Source of the DNA: an uncultured Allomuricauda sp.
GTDB lineage: Bacteria > Bacteroidota > Bacteroidia > Flavobacteriales > Flavobacteriaceae
Length of the DNA stretch: 64,000 bases
Direction: 5' to 3'
Assembly (NCBI RefSeq): GCF_947258355.1
Contig: NZ_CAMYIC010000012.1
Coordinates: forward strand, 1 to 64,000
Below, piece by piece: positions 51,807 through 59,850 of this stretch. The notes beneath the pieces were generated by a model. That model was not told the origin of the DNA. It did not search any database and saw nothing but the letters and a program-made list of their open reading frames with translations. Position 1 is the stretch's first letter. Each line of letters begins with the position of its first letter. The position numbers and the translations under genes are program-made.

Positions 51807-52502
51807 CTAGTGAGCATCTTCTTTTAGGTAGGACTCAAAATTCTTCTTAAAACGATTCAGTCTTGGAATCGATACATTTCTGATATAACTGTTGTTGGGA
51901 TTTCGTTTTTCGTAGTCCTGATGGTATTCTTCTGCCATGTAGAATTTTTCAAAAGGCGTTACCTCTGTTACAATGGAGCGGTTACCGTAAACATTCTCGG
52001 ATTTCAGAAGGTCAATATAATCCAATATGATTTTCTTCTCACTATCATTCTTATAAAAGGCGATAGATCGGTATTGGGCACCGCGATCGGGTCCCTGTCG
52101 GTTTAGGGTGGTGGGGTCATGCGAACCAAAGAAGACCTGTACCAATTGTTTAAAGGATATTACATCCGGGTCGTAATAAACTTCCACTGCTTCTGCATGA
52201 TTTGTTCTGCCATAGGAAACCTCTTCGTAGGTGGGATTCTTTTCCAAACCACCGGAATAACCCGAATACACTTCTTTAACTCCCTTTACGCTCTCAAAGA
52301 TGGCCTCCACACACCAAAAACAGCCACTGGCAAAATATGCGGTCTCATATTCTTGAAGTTGCTCTGCATTCAATTTAGTTGCCGTATGAGTGTCCGTTAC
52401 TTCCTTTTGGGCAACTTCCTGTTTATCTGATTTGTTTTTGGGTTGGCAACTTACGGATGCCATCAAGAGTAGAATTAAAAATGGAGTTCTCACGGTTTTC
52501 AT
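51807..52502 (-). CDS. msrA: Peptide-methionine (S)-S-oxide reductase, lipoprotein
   Basis: 231-aa repair enzyme reducing (S)-methionine sulfoxide in proteins. Lipobox LLMASVSC (Cys about 19) indicates an exported, membrane-anchored form acting in the envelope. Catalytic GCFWCVEAIFE (nucleophilic Cys at about 61), EVSYGRTNHAEAVEVYYDP and SHDPTTLNRQGPDRGAQYRSIAF follow in family order; EEYHQDY contains substrate-binding acidic residues. No MsrB domain is fused. Confidence 0.94.
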   Translation of the reverse strand: MKTVRTPFLILLLMASVSCQPKNKSDKQEVAQKEVTDTHTATKLNAEQLQEYETAYFASGCFWCVEAIFESVKGVKEVYSGYSGGLEKNPTYEEVSYGRTNHAEAVEVYYDPDVISFKQLVQVFFGSHDPTTLNRQGPDRGAQYRSIAFYKNDSEKKIILDYIDLLKSENVYGNRSIVTEVTPFEKFYMAEEYHQDYEKRNPNNSYIRNVSIPRLNRFKKNFESYLKEDAH

Positions 52503-52902
52503 TTTAGTTTTTTGTTTAGTTGTAATAAGGTACCAACAATTACGTGAATGTTCGTTAAAAAATGTTAATCCAGGTTTTTAAAAGCTAATTCATGAATAAT
52601 GTAGTAACCCTCAATTGCAAGAAAAAATAAGTTTATTCCTACATTGAATTATTGAAAAATAATCTTTTTCCTACAAATAAATTATTGAAGTTCAGTGTGT
52701 TACAAATGTTACATAAGAGAAATTGTCGATGAAATGCACTTGCCTTCGGTATAGTGTTTTTGACCCTGAAAACGTTCGTCGACGATAAAATTCACTTTAT
52801 CCGAAAAAAAATTATTCACCGAAAGAAAAGTGTCATTGGGCGATGGAAATCGAATTGAGCTTGTTTGCGAAAGTAAATTTACATCGTAAAACAATCAGAA
52901 CA
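52503..52902. other. Intergenic stretch between msrA and the small secreted protein
   Basis: 400 bases, A+T-rich, without a credible coding frame. It holds a 19-base imperfect direct repeat spaced 32 bases apart (52638-52656 and 52670-52688, CCTACA ... AATTATTGAA), perhaps binding sites, and a near-consensus promoter element TAAATTTA at 52873-52880 about 23 bases before the next gene. Confidence 0.45.
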
Positions 52903-53139
52903 ATGAAGACAATTTTCACCATCATCGCAATCGCTTTTTTCGGAACCATGGCTTCGGCTCAAGATATTTCCAAAGAAATTAAAGTTGATGTTCTTTCCGA
53001 AGGTGTAGAGTTGAATGTAGAAATCAACAATACCGTTAAGAAAGATACTAGCGTGGCGAGATTGTACAAGTTTAAAAATTCCCGAATCAAAAAAGAGCTT
53101 TCTTTCAAAACTAAAAAGGACAGAGCTAAATTGGCATAA
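52903..53139 (+). CDS. Small secreted protein
   Basis: 78-aa protein with a signal peptide (MKTIFTIIAIAFFGTMASAQ) and a short basic mature region (DISKEIKVDVLSEGVELNVEI; lysine-rich end KKELSFKTKKDRAKLA). The frame extends upstream to 52843, but only this ATG produces the signal peptide. The 31-aa membrane microprotein gene follows after two bases. No known family. Probably an envelope factor. Confidence 0.7.
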   Translation: MKTIFTIIAIAFFGTMASAQDISKEIKVDVLSEGVELNVEINNTVKKDTSVARLYKFKNSRIKKELSFKTKKDRAKLA

Positions 53140-53141
53140 GG

Positions 53142-53237
53142 ATGATTTTTGAAGTTGTGGTACCCTTTGTATTGTTTTTAAGTGTTGCCTTTGTTTTGGC
53201 AAGTATTGCCTTTTCCTTTAGGGAAAAGAAATTTTAG
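53142..53237 (+). CDS. 31-aa single-span membrane microprotein
   Basis: An ATG two bases after the upstream stop opens a 31-codon frame: short N-terminus (MIFEVVV), a hydrophobic span (PFVLFLSVAFVLASIAFSF) and a basic end (REKKF). Length and hydrophobicity fit a one-pass inner-membrane microprotein, translationally coupled to the 78-aa gene, and a terminator follows. Hydrophobic microproteins of this kind often regulate larger membrane proteins; none is indicated here. The frame is short, so chance cannot be excluded. Confidence 0.6.
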   Translation: MIFEVVVPFVLFLSVAFVLASIAFSFREKKF

Positions 53238-53270
53238 AAGTTTAAGTTTCGATTGTAATAGATTTGGAAA

Positions 53271-53300
53271 GGTCGGCTGTAAGCCGGCTTTTCTTTTTTG
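53271..53300 (+). terminator. Intrinsic terminator after the microprotein
   Basis: A GC-rich 7-bp stem with one G-T pair (53272-53278 with 53282-53288) followed by a T-rich run. Confidence 0.75.
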
Positions 53301-53308
53301 AATGGTTT

Positions 53309-54529
53309 TTAAGAGTCAACCGTATTGAACTCCTCGATTACTTCTTCGAACTCGATGCAATAGTGGGTTCCCTTTTTTGCATAATCCCTGCTTATGGACC
53401 CTCTAAGTTGTCGTGCCAGATTGTAAATCAATTTCAGTCCTAGGGAATTGGATGTTTTTGGGTTGATATCCTCTGAGTATCCAATACCGTTATCACCTAG
53501 GTACATTTTGTAACGGTTACCTTCGATTTTTTCAACGGAGACATGTACTTCACCATCATGGCCTTCGGTAATGCCATATTTCAATGCATTGGTGATTGTT
53601 TCATTGATAATCAGCCCCAAAGGAATTACCGTGTCTATACTGAGTTTATAATCAGGGATGTCCAAATTTACCTTAACATTGCGATTGCTTCCCTTTACCG
53701 AACGGACCAAATAATCACAGAGTTCTTTTACATAGGGTTCCAGTTCTATTTTGGATAGATAATCATCTCTTTTATACAACATTTCGTGAACCATGGCCAT
53801 GGATACGACCCGGTTTTGGCTGCTCTTGATGATGTTGCTGATTTTACTGTCGTCAATTGCCCTGGATTGTAGGCTTAAAAGACTGGAAACGGTTTGAAGA
53901 TTGTTTTTCACCCGGTGGTGAACTTCTTTCAAAAGGGTTTCCTTCTCCTCGATACGTTCTTGAATCTCGTTACGGGATTTATATAGCCTATGGTGGGCCC
54001 TTAAAAGGTTTTTACCAAATACACCACCAAGAAGATATACCGCAAATACAGCACTCAGATAGGCAAACCAGCTTCTTGCCTCCAAAGGGACTGTGTTCTC
54101 GGAAATTCTAAAATCACCTATATCATAAAGGAAAAGCAGTGTAAGTACCGCCAAATTGATAATAAGGTATAATTGACCAAAGACCTTTGTGGTCACATAT
54201 CCCGCAAATACGATAATGGCCAGAACAAAAATAAAAGGACTTTTTATTCCACCACTGTACATGGTTATCACAATGGCGCCAATCATCGATAGGATGGAGG
54301 TTAAATTGTAAGTGAGGGTTAAGTTGTTGTGCTTTTGGTAAAGCACGGTATTCAATAGGTTAATGAATGCATAGCCCAAAAAGGTATAGGTGATTACCCC
54401 CTTTATATCCAAAAAGAAAAAACATACCAATCCAAAAATGGCAGCAAAGAACGATGAATTGTAGTTAACCTTTAGTATCAAATCAATCTTATCTTGTAAT
54501 CTATATGTATCCTTGTTAGGAATCTTCAT
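53309..54529 (-). CDS. Membrane sensor histidine kinase (HisKA_2 type)
   Basis: 406-aa kinase: about six membrane segments in residues 25-175 with no large extracellular sensor domain, a coiled-coil linker (NEIQERIEEKETLL), the HisKA_2 dimerisation/phosphoacceptor motif EVHHRVKNNLQTVSSLL (His at 204/205) and a HATPase_c domain (N-box INETITNALKYG; G-box GDNGIGYSED; LGLKLIYNLARQL). HisKA_2 kinases often drive partner-switching or general stress responses. No response-regulator gene lies next to it. Confidence 0.9.
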   Translation of the reverse strand: MKIPNKDTYRLQDKIDLILKVNYNSSFFAAIFGLVCFFFLDIKGVITYTFLGYAFINLLNTVLYQKHNNLTLTYNLTSILSMIGAIVITMYSGGIKSPFIFVLAIIVFAGYVTTKVFGQLYLIINLAVLTLLFLYDIGDFRISENTVPLEARSWFAYLSAVFAVYLLGGVFGKNLLRAHHRLYKSRNEIQERIEEKETLLKEVHHRVKNNLQTVSSLLSLQSRAIDDSKISNIIKSSQNRVVSMAMVHEMLYKRDDYLSKIELEPYVKELCDYLVRSVKGSNRNVKVNLDIPDYKLSIDTVIPLGLIINETITNALKYGITEGHDGEVHVSVEKIEGNRYKMYLGDNGIGYSEDINPKTSNSLGLKLIYNLARQLRGSISRDYAKKGTHYCIEFEEVIEEFNTVDS

Positions 54530-54634
54530 ATGCTGCGCGTGAATGTTGCCCTACTGCAAAAAAAAGAAAAAATAGTGCGGTAGAGCGGCTTAATGGGGTG
54601 TTTAAAGCTGTAAATCTAACTATGTTTTTGATAT

Positions 54635-54667
54635 AAAAAAAGTGGCAGCTTTAATAACTGCCACTTT
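54635..54667 (-). terminator. Intrinsic terminator after secA
   Basis: A 9-bp perfect stem (54640-54648 with 54658-54666) with a seven-T run on the minus strand, lying 22 bases past the secA stop. Confidence 0.9.
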
Positions 54668-54688
54668 AGGAGTCTTATTTGAATGGTT

Positions 54689-57600
54689 TTAGTCGTTTAC
54701 CAAAACCCATTCACCTTTATCAATCAAGGGTTCGGCTTGTTTGTACTTCACGGTTTTACTTTCTCCGGACATTACATTTTTAATGGTAACCCTTTCATTT
54801 CTACCAATTTTCGGTTTTTCACGAACAATGGTTTCGGTTACTTGAGGGCGTTGCCCTTGTGTTTGCCCGGCAGCTCTGTTCTGGGCGGCCAATTCGTCGC
54901 TGTTCGGAATTTCTTCTTTTGTGGTTTGAAGCTTTTCCTTTGGTCTACGGACGTTGCGAGCTTCTTGAATTTGAGCCGTGTTCTCCGAAGGCAATTCCCC
55001 TTTGAACAAGAAAGATATTACTTCTTTGTTCACCTTGTCCATCATCTCCTTAAATAGTTCAAAAGCTTCGAACTTATAAATCAACAAAGGGTCTTTTTGC
55101 TCGTGAACGGCCAATTGAACGGACTGTTTCAATTCGTCCATTTTGCGCAAGTGGGTTTTCCAGGAATCATCAATGATGGCCAAAGTGATGTTTTTCTCAA
55201 AATCCGTTATCAATTGTTTACCATTACTGTTGTAGGCCTTTTCCAAGTTGGTAACAACGTTCAAGGATTTGATGCCATCGGTAAAAGGAACTACAATGCG
55301 TTCAAACTTGTTGGACTCATCTTCGAACACCTTTTTGATGACCTGAAAGGCAACCGTGGCACTACGTTCCATTTTTTCTTTATAGAAACTGTAGGCTGCA
55401 TCGTTGACTTTATTGGCAATTTGCTGAAAGCTCATTTTCTTGAACTCTTCCTCATCGATGGGTGAGGTTATGGAGAAATATTTAATGAGCTCAAACTCAA
55501 AGTTTTTGTAATCATCGGCCATTTTGTTGGTTTCGGCAATGGCTTCAGAAGTATCATAGATCATATTGGCGATGTCCACTTTCAAGCGTTCACCTTCCAA
55601 GGCGTGCCTTCTTCTTTTGTAGATGACCTCACGCTGGGCGTTCATTACATCATCGTATTCCAATAATCGCTTACGGATACCAAAGTTGTTCTCCTCCACT
55701 TTTTTCTGGGCACGTTCAATGGATTTGGTCATCATGGAATGTTGAATAACTTCTCCATCTTCCAAGCCCATACGGTCCATCATTTTGGCTACTCGGTCGG
55801 ATCCAAACAAACGCATCAAGTTATCTTCCAAAGAAACATAGAACTGTGAACTTCCTGGGTCTCCCTGACGCCCTGAACGACCTCTCAACTGTCTATCCAC
55901 ACGTCTGGAATCGTGGCGCTCCGTACCAATAATGGCCAAACCGCCTGCTTCTTTTACTTCTGGGGACAGTTTAATGTCGGTACCCCTACCAGCCATGTTG
56001 GTTGCAATGGTCACTACACCACCTTTACCGGCTTCGGCAACTATATCTGCCTCTTTTTTGTGGAGTTTTGCGTTCAATACGTTATGAGGAACCTTGCGGA
56101 CACTCAACAATTTTGAAAGCAATTCCGAAATTTCAACGGAGGTGGTACCGATCAATACGGGTCTTCCTGCTTGTGAAAGCTTTGTGACCTCGTCGATGAT
56201 GGCATTATATTTTTCACGCTTGGTCTTATAGATCAAATCGTGCCTATCGTCACGGGCAATGGGTCTATTGGTCGGGATTTCCATAACATCCAACTCATAG
56301 ATTTCCCAGAATTCCCCTGCTTCGGTAACCGCTGTACCGGTCATACCGGACAGCTTATTGTACATTCTAAAGTAATTTTGAAGCGTAATGGTCGCAAAAG
56401 TCTGGGTCATGGCCTCGATTTTTACGTTCTCTTTGGCCTCGATAGCTTGGTGGAGACCGTCGGAGTAACGACGACCGTCCATAATACGTCCAGTCTGCTC
56501 ATCCACGATCATTACTTTATTGTTCATGACTACATACTCCACATCTTTTTCAAAGAGAGTATATGCCTTTAATAATTGGGTCATGGTATGGATTCGCTCG
56601 CTTTTTATGGCAAAATCCTTAAATAGTTCTTCCTTGAGCTCCGCTTCTTTTTCTATTTCCAGTCCTTGGTTCTCGATTTTTGCAATCTCGCTACCAATGT
56701 CGGGCATCACAAAAAATTCTTTGTCCTGATCTGTGGAAATGTATTCAACTCCCTTGTCGGTAAGCTCTATCTGGTTGTTTTTTTCATCGATAACGAACAA
56801 TAGGTCCTCGTCCACTTTTGGCATTTCCCTATTGTTGTCCTGCATGTAGAAGTTTTCAGTTTTCTGAAGCAACTGTTTTACCCCTTCTTCACTTAAGAAT
56901 TTGATGAGCGCCTTATTTTTTGGAAGTCCACGGTGAACTCGTAGCAAAAGAAAACCACCTTCTTTGGTATTTCCTTCTTTAATAAGCTTTTTGGCTTCTG
57001 CCAAAACACCTGTCAAATGCTGACGTTGTTGTTGAACAATGTTGGAGACCTGCGGTTTGAGTTCATTGAATTCATGACGGTCACCTTCGGGAACTGGACC
57101 TGAAATAATCAATGGTGTACGGGCATCATCGATCAATACGGAATCCACCTCATCCACGATAGCGTAGTGGTGTGGTCGTTGTACCAAATCGTCGGGAGTG
57201 TGGGCCATGTTGTCTCGCAAATAGTCAAATCCGAATTCGTTGTTGGTTCCATAGGTGATATCTGCGTTGTAAGCAGCTCTTCTTCCATCAGAGTTGGGTG
57301 TGTGCTTATCAATACAATCCACAGATAGTCCATGGAATTCAAATATAGGTGCCATCCAAGCGCTATCCCTTTTGGCCAGATAATCGTTTACCGTTACCAA
57401 GTGGGCTCCTTTGCCTACCAAGGCGTTGAGGTAGAGTGGGAGGGTGGCCACCAAGGTTTTACCCTCACCTGTTTGCATCTCGGCAATTTTACCTTGATGC
57501 AGGGCAATACCTCCAATAAGCTGTACATCGTAATGGATCATATCCCAGGTGACTTCTTTTCCTGCGGCATCCCATGAGTTTTGCCAAACCGCTTTGTCAC

Positions 57601-58051
57601 CTTCCAACGATACATAATCCTTATCACCCGAAAGCACTCTGTCGAATTCACTTGCTGTAACTGTGAGGGTTTCGTTAGCGGCAAATCGCTTGGCGGTTTC
57701 CTTGACCACAGCAAAGGCTTCTGGTAGTATGTCGTTTAATGTTTTCTCGGAAATTTTGTATGCTTCTTCGTTGAGCTTGTCAATTTCGGAGTAGATTTCC
57801 TCGTTGCGATCAATGTCGTTGGAATTTTCGACTTCTGCCTGTAGCTCAGCTATTTTATCATTGACCTCTTTACAATCCTCGGCTATTTTTGCCTTAAAAG
57901 AAGCTGTTTTTTGTCTCAGTTCGTCATGTGACAATCCTTCGAGTGCTTGTTCAAAGGATTTTATCTCTTTCACCAAAGGTTGTAGGGATTTTACATCCTT
58001 CTCCGATTTATCTCCTACAAATACCTTTAGTACGGAATTAATAAAACTCAT
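54689..58051 (-). CDS. secA: Preprotein translocase ATPase SecA, long Bacteroidota form
   Basis: Motor ATPase of the Sec translocon (1120 aa, about 220 longer than E. coli SecA). Walker [16 protein letters not shown]-type [15 protein letters not shown], cross-linking domain, helicase motifs GRGTDIKL and [15 protein letters not shown]. The extra length includes an insertion of ~90 residues after [11 protein letters not shown] (polar helical: [21 protein letters not shown]) and a C-terminal extension. The zinc-binding SecB-binding tail is absent; the end is [19 protein letters not shown] and WVLVND. Confidence 0.97.
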   Translation of the reverse strand: MSFINSVLKVFVGDKSEKDVKSLQPLVKEIKSFEQALEGLSHDELRQKTASFKAKIAEDCKEVNDKIAELQAEVENSNDIDRNEEIYSEIDKLNEEAYKISEKTLNDILPEAFAVVKETAKRFAANETLTVTASEFDRVLSGDKDYVSLEGDKAVWQNSWDAAGKEVTWDMIHYDVQLIGGIALHQGKIAEMQTGEGKTLVATLPLYLNALVGKGAHLVTVNDYLAKRDSAWMAPIFEFHGLSVDCIDKHTPNSDGRRAAYNADITYGTNNEFGFDYLRDNMAHTPDDLVQRPHHYAIVDEVDSVLIDDARTPLIISGPVPEGDRHEFNELKPQVSNIVQQQRQHLTGVLAEAKKLIKEGNTKEGGFLLLRVHRGLPKNKALIKFLSEEGVKQLLQKTENFYMQDNNREMPKVDEDLLFVIDEKNNQIELTDKGVEYISTDQDKEFFVMPDIGSEIAKIENQGLEIEKEAELKEELFKDFAIKSERIHTMTQLLKAYTLFEKDVEYVVMNNKVMIVDEQTGRIMDGRRYSDGLHQAIEAKENVKIEAMTQTFATITLQNYFRMYNKLSGMTGTAVTEAGEFWEIYELDVMEIPTNRPIARDDRHDLIYKTKREKYNAIIDEVTKLSQAGRPVLIGTTSVEISELLSKLLSVRKVPHNVLNAKLHKKEADIVAEAGKGGVVTIATNMAGRGTDIKLSPEVKEAGGLAIIGTERHDSRRVDRQLRGRSGRQGDPGSSQFYVSLEDNLMRLFGSDRVAKMMDRMGLEDGEVIQHSMMTKSIERAQKKVEENNFGIRKRLLEYDDVMNAQREVIYKRRRHALEGERLKVDIANMIYDTSEAIAETNKMADDYKNFEFELIKYFSITSPIDEEEFKKMSFQQIANKVNDAAYSFYKEKMERSATVAFQVIKKVFEDESNKFERIVVPFTDGIKSLNVVTNLEKAYNSNGKQLITDFEKNITLAIIDDSWKTHLRKMDELKQSVQLAVHEQKDPLLIYKFEAFELFKEMMDKVNKEVISFLFKGELPSENTAQIQEARNVRRPKEKLQTTKEEIPNSDELAAQNRAAGQTQGQRPQVTETIVREKPKIGRNERVTIKNVMSGESKTVKYKQAEPLIDKGEWVLVND

Positions 58052-58125
58052 GAAATATTTTTTCTTATGATTGTCAAAAGCTGTTCCATTGATGGGATTC
58101 CGATGGAATTCTTTTGCTAGGCTGT

Positions 58126-58133
58126 CAAAATTA
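58126..58133 (-). promoter_or_regulatory. -7 promoter element of secA
   Basis: TAATTTTG on the minus strand matches TAnnTTTG; it sits directly beyond the terminator of the DUF2795 gene and leaves a leader of about 69 bases. Confidence 0.5.
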
Positions 58134-58135
58134 CA

Positions 58136-58163
58136 TAAAAAAAAGCCTCAAATGAGACTTTTT
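58136..58163 (-). terminator. Terminator after the DUF2795 gene
   Basis: Hairpin AAAAGTCTC-ATTT-GAGGCTTTT with one G-T pair, followed on the minus strand by a T-run of up to nine. The A/T arms make it partly symmetrical. Confidence 0.8.
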
Positions 58164-58186
58164 AACGTGGTTTGTGTTTTTCGGAT

Positions 58187-58411
58187 CTAATATTCATCCT
58201 CGTTCCAGAGGTAGTCCTCTTCGGTGGGATAATCGGGCCAGATTTCTTCAATTGACTCGTATATCTCGCCTCCTTCTTCCTCCATCGATTGTAAATTTTC
58301 TACAACTTCCAACGGCGCTCCTGTTCGAATAGCGTAATCTATCAGTTCGTCTTTGGTTGCTGGCCAAGGCGCATCACTTAAATATGAAGCTAATTCTAAA
58401 GTCCAGTACAT
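58187..58411 (-). CDS. DUF2795 protein
   Basis: 74-aa acidic cytoplasmic protein: TLELASYLSDAPWPATKDELIDYAIRTGAPLEVVENLQSM, then an acidic stretch. The WPATKDELIDYA segment is the DUF2795 core, also seen in proteins described as DNA-binding-like. ATG at 58411 preferred over 58441 since the upstream residues are poorly conserved-looking and a -7 element at 58439-58446 lies inside that extension. Function unknown. Own promoter and terminator. Confidence 0.85.
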   Translation of the reverse strand: MYWTLELASYLSDAPWPATKDELIDYAIRTGAPLEVVENLQSMEEEGGEIYESIEEIWPDYPTEEDYLWNEDEY

Positions 58412-58438
58412 AGTAACGGTTTGATTTATAATTTTTTG

Positions 58439-58446
58439 CAAAAATA
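58439..58446 (-). promoter_or_regulatory. -7 promoter element of the DUF2795 gene
   Basis: TATTTTTG on the minus strand matches TAnnTTTG, 27 bases before the ATG at 58411; it excludes the upstream start at 58441. Confidence 0.55.
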
Positions 58447-58536
58447 ATTTTTAAACCCAATTTGCCAAGTAAAAACAGTATTATTTAAAAATTATTTTAT
58501 TGTTGGCAAAACAATTGGGGTTAAAAAGCGATTTTT

Positions 58537-59094
58537 TCAGTCTAATTTCTCGGGAATCCACTTTATCTCATCGGCATTCAGGTCTTTTGACAATTTACGC
58601 GCCAAAACAAACAAATAGTCCGAAAGTCGGTTAATGTACGATAGCACATTGTCTGGAACGGGCTCGTTCTCGTGTAAATAGGAAATCATACGCTCGCCAC
58701 GTCGGCAAACCGTTCTGGCAATATGACAGTATGACACAGTGGTATGCCCGCCGGGAAGTATAAAATGTGTCATTTCAGGAAGCTCCTCATTCATTCGGTC
58801 CATTTCCTGCTCCAAAAATTCAATATCCTCGGTACTTATACGTGGAATTTTGAGTCTATTGTTTTTTTTGGGCTCTGTGGCCAATATGGAACCAACGGTA
58901 AAAAGCTTTTCTTGAATTAAAGTGAGCGTTTTTTTGGAATGCCCGTCCATTTCCTGGTCTCTTAAAAGACCAAGGTGGGAATTAAGCTCGTCTATGGTGC
59001 CGTAACTTTCAATACGGGCGTGGTGCTTGGGTACTCGGGTGCCCGTAAATAACGATGTGGTACCCTTGTCCCCAGTTTTAGTGTATATCTTCAT
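58537..59094 (-). CDS. Cob(I)yrinic acid a,c-diamide adenosyltransferase, PduO type
   Basis: 185-aa ATP:cobalamin adenosyltransferase making adenosylcobalamin. N-terminal MKIYTKTGDKGTTSLFTGTRV is the ATP-binding motif; RIESYGTIDELNSHLG, FILPGGH and ARTVCRRGERM follow, and LNRLSDYLFVLAR-type helix (INRLSDYLFVLARKL) closes the domain. The frame extends to 59163 but the 23 added residues come from low-complexity spacer DNA, so the ATG at 59094 is chosen. Supplies the cofactor of the MeaB-chaperoned mutase. Confidence 0.95.
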   Translation of the reverse strand: MKIYTKTGDKGTTSLFTGTRVPKHHARIESYGTIDELNSHLGLLRDQEMDGHSKKTLTLIQEKLFTVGSILATEPKKNNRLKIPRISTEDIEFLEQEMDRMNEELPEMTHFILPGGHTTVSYCHIARTVCRRGERMISYLHENEPVPDNVLSYINRLSDYLFVLARKLSKDLNADEIKWIPEKLD

Positions 59095-59167
59095 TTTTTC
59101 AGTAGTCAGTAGTCGGTTATCGGAATTGTTCTCAATAATACAGCCACCATTGCTTGTTGTCAATAGT

Positions 59168-59329
59168 TCATTGTTTGTTGTTCTTGTCGTGTTGGCGTTT
59201 CCCCTCCATAAACTTGCGGGATTTTCTGCGTTTTGTCGCTTTCTTGTTTCTGAACAAAATAATCAGATAAATCAATCCTAAAACGGCAAGCACATACCAA
59301 ATGGTGTTATCTGTTGCTACATTTTCCAT
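59168..59329 (-). CDS. 53-aa basic membrane microprotein
   Basis: An ATG at 59329 opens a 53-codon frame: a short acidic N-terminus (MENVATDNT), a hydrophobic span (IWYVLAVLGLIYLIILF) and a strongly basic tail (RNKKATKRRKSRKFMEGKR). One-pass protein with the basic tail in the cytoplasm by the positive-inside rule. It lies 17 bases after the methyltransferase-like gene in the same direction. No family recognised. Confidence 0.6.
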   Translation of the reverse strand: MENVATDNTIWYVLAVLGLIYLIILFRNKKATKRRKSRKFMEGKRQHDKNNKQ

Positions 59330-59346
59330 AACCTAAAATTACCGTT

Positions 59347-59847
59347 TTAAATTCGAATTGTGAAATGTTCCTTTACCTGTTCCCTTCGTATGGAAATAAG
59401 ACCGCAATGGAACATATCTATACTTACTGTGATTTCCGGTAGGGCAATCAAACGGTTCCATTGTTCCAAATTTTTCTCGTTATCATGAATAGAGTCGATT
59501 AAAACAAGACTATCGTTGTGCAACTTTCCATCGGAATATATTTTTTGAAAGATGGTCATATCCATTTCATCCACAAAAAGTAGGTCCAAGGGGTTTTCAT
59601 CAAATCGAACTTTGGGAAAAGTCTGTCTGACCAATTCCTTGACTTCCTCATTATTTTTGATATTGACCTTTTCAAAACCAAAATAATTGATGGTCTTGAG
59701 CAACACATTGATGCTTTTGTTACGATGAAGCTTCTTTTTGGTATAGAGGCATTGTGTAACATATTTAAACACAAAAGGGGAGTGCACCCCATGCTGGTTG
59801 GTGGATTTACCCAAAAACCTTACATATGAAATGAATCGGAACCACAT
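59347..59847 (-). CDS. Methyltransferase-like protein lacking the SAM-binding motif
   Basis: 166-aa protein with both ends of the Bacteroidota class I O-methyltransferase: N-terminal STNQHGVHSPFVF and C-terminal LDLLFVDEMD ... VLIDSIHDNEKNLEQWNRLIALPEITVSIDMFHCGLISIRREQVKEHFTIRI. The central ~90 residues with the glycine-rich SAM site (the GTSLG-type motif I) of full-length relatives (~250 aa) are missing, with no frameshift or stop at the junction. It may be a catalytically dead or non-methylating derivative. Starts three bases after the ABC-F gene. Confidence 0.78.
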   Translation of the reverse strand: MWFRFISYVRFLGKSTNQHGVHSPFVFKYVTQCLYTKKKLHRNKSINVLLKTINYFGFEKVNIKNNEEVKELVRQTFPKVRFDENPLDLLFVDEMDMTIFQKIYSDGKLHNDSLVLIDSIHDNEKNLEQWNRLIALPEITVSIDMFHCGLISIRREQVKEHFTIRI

Positions 59848-59850
59848 GTG

